From Gemmatimonadaceae bacterium (GTDB lineage: Bacteria > Gemmatimonadota > Gemmatimonadetes > Gemmatimonadales > Gemmatimonadaceae), in NCBI GenBank assembly GCA_035533755.1, contig DATLTC010000067.1, positions 1 through 64,000 of the forward strand: DNA of 64,000 nt. Direction: 5' to 3'. This document shows positions 6,769 to 14,459 of this stretch, piece by piece. The translations under genes and the position numbers were made by a program. How positions within the stretch are numbered: position 1 is the first letter of the stretch; each line of letters starts with the position of its first letter. The notes beneath the pieces were generated by a model. That model made no database searches and was not told the DNA's origin. It saw only the letters and a program-made list of their open reading frames with translations.

Positions 6769-9693
6769 CTACCGGTGCGCCGGAGCGCCACCCCCGTCAC
6801 CGCCGCTCGGCGCCGGCGGCACGCCCGCCGGATGGCCGAGCTGATCGCGCCCCTTCTGCAGATACGGGATCCCGTGGATCATCCACCCGGGCTCGGGGAA
6901 TCCGCGCAGGTGATAATCGAAGAACTCCTGCATGCGCATGGCGATGTCCATCTGGTTGGCGCGCTTGGTGGGATTGTGCTCGTCCCCGTTGTAGTCCACG
7001 AGGTACACCTCTTTGCCCAGACGGCGCAGCGCCACGTACATTTCGATTCCCTGATACCAGGGCACCGCGCCGTCGCCGTCATTGTGCATGATCAGGAGCG
7101 GCGTCTGGATGCGATCCACCCAGAACAGCGGCGAGTTCTCGAGGTAGCGCAGCGGCTCCTGCCAGATCGATCCTCCGATGCGGCTCTGCGTGTGCTCGTA
7201 CTGGAACGACCGGTTGAGCCCCGACTGCCAGCGGATGCCGCCGTAGGCGCTGAACATGTCGGCCACCGGCGCGCCGGCCATCGCCGCCTTGAACATGTGC
7301 GTCTGGGTGATCAGGTACGCCGTCTGGTACCCACCCCATGAGTGGCCCTGGATGCCGAGGGCGTTCGGATCCACGTAGCCGCGCGCCAGCAGCGCTTCCA
7401 CGCCCGGCACGATGGCCTTCATCGCGCTCGGCCCGGGATACCCGATCTCGTACGGGATGTCGGGCTCGAAGATCAGGTAGCCGTTGGACACGTAGTGCGT
7501 GGGGTTGATGATGTTCCGTCCGCCCGGCGGCACGTAGTGGTAGAGGTTGTCCGACAACCGCTCGTAGTAGTACGTGATCATCGGGTACTTCCGGGACGGA
7601 TCGAAGTTCTCGGGCTTGTAGAGAATGCCTTCCAACGGAATGCCGTCGGCGCTCGTCCAGTGCACGAGCTCCGCGGTGCCCCAGTTGAACTGCGCCTGCT
7701 GCGGGTTGGCGTCGGAGATCCTGGCGATCCGCGCCAGGTCGGTGCCCGTGTAGAGGTCGGGGAACTGCTCGAACGTGCCGCGCGTGACGACGAGTTCCTT
7801 GGCGTGCTTGGCCTGGATGGGCGTGCCGTAGTCCGCATCGGCCATCACGATCTTCGCGGGCGTGGCCCGCGCGCCCAGGTGCATCCAATAGAAGCCGGCG
7901 GCCTTGGTGTCCTCGTTGAACGCGCTGAGCAGCACCGGCTGGCGCGGATCGAGAAACGGATCGTCGCGGTCGAGATCCACCACCCGCAACCGCAGGTGCT
8001 CGCGCCGCCCCAGGGAGTCGGTGGCGACCACCGGAGCGCGCGCCCCCGTGGGGTCCACCTCCCAGACGTCGTAGCGATCGTACAGCAGCACCGTCCGGTC
8101 GTCCATGGTCCACCCACCGATGCCATACGCCGGCGCGATGTCGGGATGGTCGTCCATCTCGTCGTCGAACCGGTTGCCGTGCAGCGCGCCGGTGAGATCG
8201 GCGGTGCGTCCCGTGCCCAGGTCGTAGGCATACCAGTGGCCACCGTCCATGTACGTGATGAACTTGCCGCCCGCCGAGAGCGCGGCGCGCTCCCCGCGCA
8301 GGTCCTTCTTGACCAGCGTGCGCCGCCCCGTGGTGGCGTCCACCGCGTACACGTCGTTGCCGCCGTCGCCCCACATCGACTCGATGGCGTACGGCACGCC
8401 GCTCGTCTCCATGGCCACGCGGCCGTCCGGCGAGACCGTGGCGCTGGGCACCGAGTCGTCGGTGAGCTGCACCAGCTTCCTGGCGCCGATGTGATAGAGC
8501 ACGAGGAACGTCTTGTCACGGTCGCGCGCCGCGTCGGACTTCTGCTGCGGGATCAACTCCGCGTCCTTCCACGTCCAGAGATCGAAGATCGCCTTGTCGT
8601 ACAGCGAGTCGTGCGGCACGGTGTCCGGGCGGGGCGGCGCGACGCCGAATTCGATGGCGCTGCCGGTGCGCGTGAACGCCACCCGCCCGTAGTCGGCCAC
8701 CAGCAGGTCGCGTCCGAGCGTGCCCGCCGTGGCCACGGGCACCGGCTTGGCGTCCTTGAGCGGCGTGTAGTACAGCGTGAAGTGCGGATCCCTGGCCGCG
8801 TAGTCGTCGCGGTCGGACACGAACGCCACCTGGGCGCCGGCTCGATCGAAGGCCAGATCGCGATAGTCGCCCTTGCCCATCATCAAGGCGGTGGATGCGG
8901 CGGCGCCCGGCACGCGCACATACGCGCCGTCACCGGCGCCGTCGCGCGTGGACACGGCGTAGCCGAGCCACTTGGCGCTGTCGTCAAAGGCGTAGCTCGC
9001 CACGTGCTCGATCTCCGTCTGGGCACCGGTCACGAGATTGCGCAGCACCAGAGTGGAGCCCGGCGTCTTGCGACGCCCCCCGCTGGAATCCGCGGTCGCC
9101 CCACCGCGCCCGCCACGTCCGTTGGCGCCATTGCCGCCTGCGGCGGAATCGGCGTCCAGTTGATAGGCCAGCCAGTCTCCCGACGAGGACGGAAGCTGGA
9201 ACGACCGGACGTCGGCCACCGTCGTCACGTTGCCGGTGGCGAGATCCACGATCGCGAGCTTGGCCTTGGGTGGCGGCCCGGCGCGTCCTCCGCGCCCGCT
9301 GTGGCGCGCCGAGTCGAACGCCGCCATCGGTGCATACGTGAGCGCGACCGCGTACTTCGAGTTGGGCGCGATCTGCCCGCCCGGCACCCCGCCCCGCCCA
9401 CCGCGCCCGGTGGGCGCCGCGCCCGGCGTCATGACCGGCCGGCCGATGAACCCGCGCGGGAGACGATACTCCGTGGCGCCCGTGGTGGTGCGCAGCACGA
9501 GCTCCCCATCGCCCACCTGCGGCGTGAGCGAATACGCCACCCAGTGACCGTCGTTGGAGATCACCGTGCCGGTGATCGACATCCAATGGTCCCAGTCGGT
9601 GGGAGTGAGCAGCCGCTTGGGCGCCTGGGCGCCGAGCGCGGCGGCGGACGCGATGACGAGGACGGCGGCGAGGGGGAGGGAGACTCTTCGCAT
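6769..9693 (-). CDS. Secreted S9 family prolyl oligopeptidase-like serine peptidase
   Basis: From the ATG at 9693 the 974-residue precursor starts with a signal peptide (MRRVSLPLAAVLVIASAAALGAQ). An upstream in-frame start would add 50 residues before this leader and is unlikely. The N-terminal two thirds is a beta-propeller-like region with several PDG/YAVD repeats. The C-terminal alpha/beta hydrolase carries the nucleophile Ser785 in GHSWGGYQT, Asp872 or Asp874 in HNDGDGAVPW and His906 in GDEHNPT. The family hydrolyses short peptides, often after proline, here probably in the periplasm. Gly/Arg-rich insertions (GRGGRGG type) interrupt the N-terminal region three times and the C-terminus is Pro/Gly-rich; these are not part of the fold. 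A hairpin terminator follows. Confidence 0.93.
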   Translation of the reverse strand: MRRVSLPLAAVLVIASAAALGAQAPKRLLTPTDWDHWMSITGTVISNDGHWVAYSLTPQVGDGELVLRTTTGATEYRLPRGFIGRPVMTPGAAPTGRGGRGGVPGGQIAPNSKYAVALTYAPMAAFDSARHSGRGGRAGPPPKAKLAIVDLATGNVTTVADVRSFQLPSSSGDWLAYQLDADSAAGGNGANGRGGRGGATADSSGGRRKTPGSTLVLRNLVTGAQTEIEHVASYAFDDSAKWLGYAVSTRDGAGDGAYVRVPGAAASTALMMGKGDYRDLAFDRAGAQVAFVSDRDDYAARDPHFTLYYTPLKDAKPVPVATAGTLGRDLLVADYGRVAFTRTGSAIEFGVAPPRPDTVPHDSLYDKAIFDLWTWKDAELIPQQKSDAARDRDKTFLVLYHIGARKLVQLTDDSVPSATVSPDGRVAMETSGVPYAIESMWGDGGNDVYAVDATTGRRTLVKKDLRGERAALSAGGKFITYMDGGHWYAYDLGTGRTADLTGALHGNRFDDEMDDHPDIAPAYGIGGWTMDDRTVLLYDRYDVWEVDPTGARAPVVATDSLGRREHLRLRVVDLDRDDPFLDPRQPVLLSAFNEDTKAAGFYWMHLGARATPAKIVMADADYGTPIQAKHAKELVVTRGTFEQFPDLYTGTDLARIARISDANPQQAQFNWGTAELVHWTSADGIPLEGILYKPENFDPSRKYPMITYYYERLSDNLYHYVPPGGRNIINPTHYVSNGYLIFEPDIPYEIGYPGPSAMKAIVPGVEALLARGYVDPNALGIQGHSWGGYQTAYLITQTHMFKAAMAGAPVADMFSAYGGIRWQSGLNRSFQYEHTQSRIGGSIWQEPLRYLENSPLFWVDRIQTPLLIMHNDGDGAVPWYQGIEMYVALRRLGKEVYLVDYNGDEHNPTKRANQMDIAMRMQEFFDYHLRGFPEPGWMIHGIPYLQKGRDQLGHPAGVPPAPSGGDGGGAPAHR

Positions 9694-9841
9694 GACTCGG
9701 CGATCTCGCTGGTGGCAGGGATGGGGGAACGTGCCAGGACGCTGAGTAACGTCTCTCCGGGTACGCGCACTCGCCAGTGGGCGTTGGCCGGCGCCTCCGG
9801 GACGAGCGTAGATTTCGTGCACGCTTCCCTCCACCCACCCC

Positions 9842-11275
9842 ATGATCCTCAGACGCCTGTACGACGACGAGTTGGCGCAGGCCAGCTACCTGCTGGGCTG
9901 CGAAGCCACGCACGAGGCCATCGTCGTGGACCCCAACCTGAATCTTCAGATGTACCTCGACGCGGCGGCGAGCGAGGGACTCACGATCACGCACGTGACG
10001 GAAACCCACATCCACGCCGACTTCGTCTCGGGCGCGCGGGCGCTGGCCGCCGCCACCGGAGCGACGCTGCTGCTGTCAGGCGCCGGGGGGCCGGATTGGC
10101 GGTACGTCGTGGGACCACAGGACGCCATCCTGCTCCACGACGGCGACTCGATCACGATCGGCGGCATCCGCCTCGACGTGCTGCACACTCCCGGACACAC
10201 GCCGGAGCACCTGTCGTTCCTCGTGACGGACACCGCGGTGTCGGCCCAGCCGGTGGGGCTGCTCAGCGGCGACTTCATCTTCGTGGGCGACGTGGGCCGC
10301 CCCGATCTGCTCGAGCGCGCGGTGCACGTGGCCGGCACCATGGAGGCGTCGGCGCACCAGCTGTTCGCGTCGCTACGGCGGGTGAAGCCCCTGCCCGACC
10401 ATCTGCAGCTCTGGCCCGGACACGGCGCCGGCTCGGCGTGCGGCAAGGCGCTGGGCGCGATGCCGCAATCCACGCTCGGCTACGAGCGGCTCACCAACGC
10501 GGCGCTCCGCGAGCCCGACGAAGCGGCGTTCGTGCGCGACATCCTGTCGGCGCAACCCGAGCCGCCGCGCTACTTCGCGCGGATGAAGCGGGTGAATCGT
10601 GACGGCATACCCGCGGCCGCGGCCGGCGCCGCGACGCGCCAGCTCACCGCGGGCCAGGTGGACGACGCCATCGCCCACGGCGCCCTGGTGGTGGACACGC
10701 GCTCGTCGGCGGCGTTTCTGGCCGGCTTCGTACCCGGCGCGCTGTGCGTGCCAAAGTCCAAGGCGTTCACCAGCTATTTCGGCTCCGTGGCGCCGGAGGA
10801 GGCGCCGGTGGTGCTGCTGGTCGCCCATCCGGCCGACCTCGCGCCGCTGGTCCACCGCCTGCACCTCATCGGGTTCGATCGCGTGACCGGGTGGGCGGTG
10901 GCCGCGGACGTGCTGGACGCGCGGCGGCACGCCGGCCGCCCGGTGCCGCGGCTGGGCGCGGCCGACCTGCCCGAAGTGCGGCGCCGGCTGGCCACCCACC
11001 GGCCACCGCTACTGCTCGACGTGCGCAGCGCCGGCGAGCGAGTGTCGGGCGCCATTCCCGGCGCCGTCGGCGTGGCCCTCGGGGACCTGGCCGCCTGGGC
11101 CGACCGGCAACCGCGCGAGGGACCGGTGATCGTGCAGTGCCAGACCGGCACGCGGGCCGTGATTGGCGCGAGCGTGCTCGCGGCGCGAGGTTTTGTGGAC
11201 ATCACTCCGATGACCGGCGGTTACGACGCCTGGACGGCGGCCGGCCTGCCGGTGCTCACCCCCCCATCGCCCTGA
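9842..11275 (+). CDS. ETHE1-like persulfide dioxygenase fused to two rhodanese domains
   Basis: The 477-residue protein begins with a metallo-beta-lactamase-fold domain (residues 1-255). His56, His58 and Asp60 lie in THIHADF; further motifs are LHTPGHTPEH and LSGDFIFVGDVGRPDLL. These are typical of ETHE1/PDO persulfide dioxygenases, which oxidise glutathione persulfide to sulfite with a mononuclear iron. Two rhodanese domains follow (about 265-355 and 375-475). The second holds Cys433 in VQCQTGTRA and should be active. The first lacks a cysteine at its loop (VVLLVAHPADL) and is probably structural. Fused dioxygenase-rhodanese proteins act in sulfide or thiol detoxification. The gene is divergent from the S9 peptidase. 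Confidence 0.9.
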   Translation: MILRRLYDDELAQASYLLGCEATHEAIVVDPNLNLQMYLDAAASEGLTITHVTETHIHADFVSGARALAAATGATLLLSGAGGPDWRYVVGPQDAILLHDGDSITIGGIRLDVLHTPGHTPEHLSFLVTDTAVSAQPVGLLSGDFIFVGDVGRPDLLERAVHVAGTMEASAHQLFASLRRVKPLPDHLQLWPGHGAGSACGKALGAMPQSTLGYERLTNAALREPDEAAFVRDILSAQPEPPRYFARMKRVNRDGIPAAAAGAATRQLTAGQVDDAIAHGALVVDTRSSAAFLAGFVPGALCVPKSKAFTSYFGSVAPEEAPVVLLVAHPADLAPLVHRLHLIGFDRVTGWAVAADVLDARRHAGRPVPRLGAADLPEVRRRLATHRPPLLLDVRSAGERVSGAIPGAVGVALGDLAAWADRQPREGPVIVQCQTGTRAVIGASVLAARGFVDITPMTGGYDAWTAAGLPVLTPPSP

Positions 11276-11278
11276 CCC

Positions 11279-11437
11279 ATGGGTGACATCATGCGTCTCG
11301 CTCGCTCCGTGTCCCTGCTGCTCGCCGGCGCCACCACGGTGATGCTTCCCGGCACGACGCTTATCCCGGGCGTGATCGAAGCGCACTCGCACATGTGCTT
11401 GCATATGACGGACGGCGTGATCTACAAGCGGCCGTAG
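11279..11437 (+). pseudogene. Small ORF resembling an internally deleted amidohydrolase remnant
   Basis: A 52-codon frame opens at an ATG 3 nt after the persulfide dioxygenase stop. It encodes a hydrophobic, signal-like start followed by TTLIPGVIEAHSHM, which looks like the metal-binding segment (P-G-x-I-[DE]-x-H-x-H) near the N-terminus of imidazolonepropionase-type amidohydrolases. It then runs straight into MTDGVIYKRP, which looks like their usual C-terminal strand. The roughly 350 residues normally between these pieces are absent, so I read this as a decayed gene with an internal deletion. Its 3' end overlaps the end of the converging permease gene by 16 nt. A functional microprotein cannot be excluded. 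Confidence 0.4.
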
Positions 11438-12762
11438 GGCGCCGCCGCGCGGCGGGCGAACCAGAACCAGATCGGTCCCACGATCATCGCCACGGCGCTC
11501 CCGGCCACGGCCGGCACGCCGTAGGTGCCGTCGCGGAACGACGCGGCAATCACGAAGCCGAGGATCACCACCGGCGCCGACGCCAACGCGATCACGCCGC
11601 CGCGCGGCAGGGGGATGCGGAACGCGCCGCGCAGTTCAGGCTCCTTCCTGCGCAGCGCGATGAGGGCGCCGAACTCGAGGAAGAGCGCCAGCGAGTACAG
11701 CAGCACGTCGGCCACGACCAGCCGACCGAACGGCATGAGCACGAAGGCGGAGTAGCACACGGCGGCGGCGAGCACGGCGTTGCGGGGCGTGCCCCGCCGG
11801 TCCGTGACGGCCAGCGCGCGCGGCAGCAGCCCGTCCTGCGCCATGACGAACGGAATGCGCGAGTACGCCAGCAGCAGCGCGTTGAACAGGGCGAGCGCGC
11901 TCACCATCCCCGCCAGCGCCACCCAGTCGGCCAGGAACGGCCCCATCCGCCCTGCGGCGGCGCGCGCGATCTCGGGCCAGCCGCCGTCGCGCCACGTGGT
12001 CCAATCGGTGGCGCCGAGGGTGGACAGCAGCGGCGTCAGATAGCCGAGCACGACCAGCGGAAGCGCGATGGCCAGTGCGCGCGGATAGCTGCGCGTGGCG
12101 TCGCGCACCTCGCCCTGCACCGTGGAGGCGTTGTCCCACCCGATGTAGTTCCAGAGGGCGATCGAGAGGCCCACGGCCAGGCCCTGGGCGGGGTGCTGGC
12201 CCGGCACCGCAAACGGCACCCACGGCGTGTGCACCGCGTGCGGCAGCGCGGCCAGCGTGACGGCGAGGAACCCCGACACGATGAACACGCCGCTCACCAC
12301 CGACGCCCGCCCCACCCGGCCCGAGCCGAGCAGGTTGATGGCCGTGGCGCCCCAGATCACGGCCAGCGACACGAACCATTGCTGCTCGGGGGTGAGCGAG
12401 GGCGCGAAGTACCGGAGGTACTGTATGAACAGCAGCGGGTAGAGCGCCATGTCCACCAGCGAGTACATCCAGGTGAGCCAGCCGTTCTGGAACGCCCAGA
12501 AGCGCCCGAAGGCGCGGTCCACCCAACGGTAGTAGCCGCCCTCCTCGGGCAGCATGCTGGCCAGCTCGCCGACGATCAGCGCTTCGGGCAGCGACCAGAC
12601 GATGGGCACGAGCACGAGCATGAGGAGGGCCAGCCCCGGGCCCACCGAATGCACGAGCGTCTCGGTGGTGAACGGACCGCCCGAGACCGTGAAGTACAGG
12701 ATGAACACCAGCGGCAGGGTGCCGAGCGATCGGCGAAGCTTGGAGGAATCCGGAGACGGCAT
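11422..12762 (-). CDS. APC superfamily amino acid permease
   Basis: The 446-residue protein has about twelve hydrophobic helices and clear APC features: FTVSGGPFTTETLV in helix 1, with the helix-breaking glycines that bind the substrate backbone; GELASMLPEEGGYYRWVDRAFG after helix 2; and WNYIGWDNASTVQGEVRDATRSYPRAL at helix 6. It should import amino acids or amines across the inner membrane by proton or sodium symport. The closest relatives by eye are the plant PUT/bacterial polyamine and neutral amino acid branch, but substrate is uncertain. It is a stand-alone gene on the minus strand; the terminator of the SusCD operon lies in its upstream region. Confidence 0.9.
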   Translation of the reverse strand: MPSPDSSKLRRSLGTLPLVFILYFTVSGGPFTTETLVHSVGPGLALLMLVLVPIVWSLPEALIVGELASMLPEEGGYYRWVDRAFGRFWAFQNGWLTWMYSLVDMALYPLLFIQYLRYFAPSLTPEQQWFVSLAVIWGATAINLLGSGRVGRASVVSGVFIVSGFLAVTLAALPHAVHTPWVPFAVPGQHPAQGLAVGLSIALWNYIGWDNASTVQGEVRDATRSYPRALAIALPLVVLGYLTPLLSTLGATDWTTWRDGGWPEIARAAAGRMGPFLADWVALAGMVSALALFNALLLAYSRIPFVMAQDGLLPRALAVTDRRGTPRNAVLAAAVCYSAFVLMPFGRLVVADVLLYSLALFLEFGALIALRRKEPELRGAFRIPLPRGGVIALASAPVVILGFVIAASFRDGTYGVPAVAGSAVAMIVGPIWFWFARRAAAPYGRL

Positions 12763-12810
12763 GCCTGAAATTGCGCGGGGCGTGGGGTGTGCGGGAGGGG
12801 AGAAAACGAA

Positions 12811-12836
12811 GAGCCCCCCGATTGCTCGGGGGGCTC
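12811..12836 (-). terminator. Rho-independent terminator of the SusC-SusD operon
   Basis: An 11-bp perfect stem (GAGCCCCCCGA with TCGGGGGGCTC) with loop TTGC is followed on the minus strand by TTCGTTTTCT. It starts 28 nt after the SusD stop codon and before the permease start. Confidence 0.85.
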
Positions 12837-12864
12837 TCGTCTACACTGCTTCGGTCCGTCCGGT

Positions 12865-14433
12865 TTACGACCCGGCGCAGGCCGTCGCGTTGACGTACGT
12901 GGGAGCCGCGGTCGGCTTCGTATCCCAGTACATGCGGCTTCCGAAGTTATCCGGGCCCTGCCGCGCGATGGCGGCGTTGACGTTGGCCGCGTTGGTCGAG
13001 AGCTCCGTGGTGGAGTACTCGAAGCGACGCGGAACGTAGTTGATGATCGCGGCCGGACCAGCCTTCACGGTGCTCGGCACGCACGTCCGGCGCCACTCGG
13101 CCCAGGCGTTGGTACCATCGCTGTAGAGCGCCAGCCACTTCTGCGTGGCGATCTGCGTGAGGCCAGCCGCGCCGCCCTGGTAGGCCACGGCGGGCTGCGC
13201 CAGGTAGGTCGCGATGGCGACCGGATCAGTGACGCCCCATTGGTTCATCGAGGCCGTGATGCCGGCGTTGTAGAAGCCCGGCGCCTGCGATGCAGTGAGG
13301 CCGCCCAATCCACGCTCGGCCGCCTCGGCCTGCGTGAACGCCACCTCAGCGTACGTCATGATGTTGCTGGGGTAGGTCTTGCCGGCGCCGCCGTAGAATC
13401 CGTACGCCGTGGCGCCGGGGTAGAAGATCGCCCCAGGCCGCGAGGCGGTGTTGAAGTACGTGCCGGCGGTGGACGCATCGAGCCCGTTGGGCATTCCGGC
13501 ATACTTGGTCGGATCGGCCACCGTGGGCTGCGCGTAGATCGGAATGCGGGGGTCGTTGAGCCCCAGCATGATGTTCATCAACGTCTGCGACATGCGATGG
13601 TCATCGCGAGTCGAGAAGTTGTTGGCCCACGGGTTGTTGAACACGCCGTCGCCGGGCCACGCGAACGTCGCGTTGTCGGCGTTGGACGCGAACACGCCAC
13701 CCGGGGCGCTGAGGGCCGCCTTGATCTCGGCGCTGGCCGTGGCCGGATCGACGTTCACGATCCGCATGGCGTCACGCAGATGCAGGGAGTTGGCGAACTT
13801 CTCCCACGACGAGATGCTGCCACCGTAGATGGGATCGGCGCTGCCGAGCCCAGGATCGGTGGACGGGTCGCTGGCCAGGGCCGACGACACCGCCGACAGG
13901 GTCTTGAAGAAGGACGTGTAGATGTCCTTCTGCGCATCGTACGCCGGCGTGAGGCTGCCGCCGACCGAGTCGCCCGTGAGCGCCGCCGTGAAGGGGATGT
14001 CGCCCCACACGTCGGTCATGTAGCCGAACGCCCACGTCTGCATCACCGCCGCCGGGCCCCAAACGCCCGGTTGGCCGGCGGACTGGCCCTGCGCCACGAC
14101 CTTCTTGAGGTTCTCCAACTCGGCCGTGTAGGCCGCGTTGAACGTGCCCGTGGTGGAAGACGCCTGCAACCGCGCATAGCGATCTTCGTCCGGGTACTGC
14201 ACCTCGGACAGCTGCTGCGAGGTCCACTCGGTGCCGCGCAGATCGAGCACGCCGGTGCCGAGGTAACGGCCCACGGCATTCGCGGCCGCTTGCGTGAACA
14301 CGGCACCGGCCGGCGCCGAGGTAGGCGCGTTCGGGTTCCGGTTCACGTTGGTGATATTCTCATTGTTGCACGCCGTCGCGCCTACAAGCAGCGCGAACCC
14401 GGCGACAACCAATGTCTTTGATGGGTGCTTCAT
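12865..14433 (-). CDS. SusD/RagB-type outer-membrane lipoprotein
   Basis: From the ATG at 14433 the 522-residue protein starts with MKHPSKTLVVAGFALLVGATAC, a lipoprotein signal with the lipid cysteine at residue 22. The sequence after it (NNENITNVNRNPNAPTSA) is the usual opening of SusD-like proteins. TPR-like helices include WAFGYMTDVWGDIPFTAAL, ANSLHLRDAMRIVN and IMTYAEVAFTQAEAAERG, which are hallmarks of the SusD_2/RagB fold. The protein caps the TonB-dependent porin SusC and captures substrate at the cell surface. Its partner gene is 26 nt upstream. No glycan-degrading enzyme is adjacent, so the imported ligand may be peptide or another oligomer. Confidence 0.93.
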   Translation of the reverse strand: MKHPSKTLVVAGFALLVGATACNNENITNVNRNPNAPTSAPAGAVFTQAAANAVGRYLGTGVLDLRGTEWTSQQLSEVQYPDEDRYARLQASSTTGTFNAAYTAELENLKKVVAQGQSAGQPGVWGPAAVMQTWAFGYMTDVWGDIPFTAALTGDSVGGSLTPAYDAQKDIYTSFFKTLSAVSSALASDPSTDPGLGSADPIYGGSISSWEKFANSLHLRDAMRIVNVDPATASAEIKAALSAPGGVFASNADNATFAWPGDGVFNNPWANNFSTRDDHRMSQTLMNIMLGLNDPRIPIYAQPTVADPTKYAGMPNGLDASTAGTYFNTASRPGAIFYPGATAYGFYGGAGKTYPSNIMTYAEVAFTQAEAAERGLGGLTASQAPGFYNAGITASMNQWGVTDPVAIATYLAQPAVAYQGGAAGLTQIATQKWLALYSDGTNAWAEWRRTCVPSTVKAGPAAIINYVPRRFEYSTTELSTNAANVNAAIARQGPDNFGSRMYWDTKPTAAPTYVNATACAGS

Positions 14434-14459
14434 GTGGTTGGCTCTCCGGGAATGGACGG

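Noticed and set aside
7342-10602. Very long plus-strand open frame opposite the S9 peptidase gene
   Set aside because: It is rich in His/Arg/Gly with no motif or fold, as expected for the complement of a GC-rich gene; the minus-strand frame has a signal peptide and catalytic triad.
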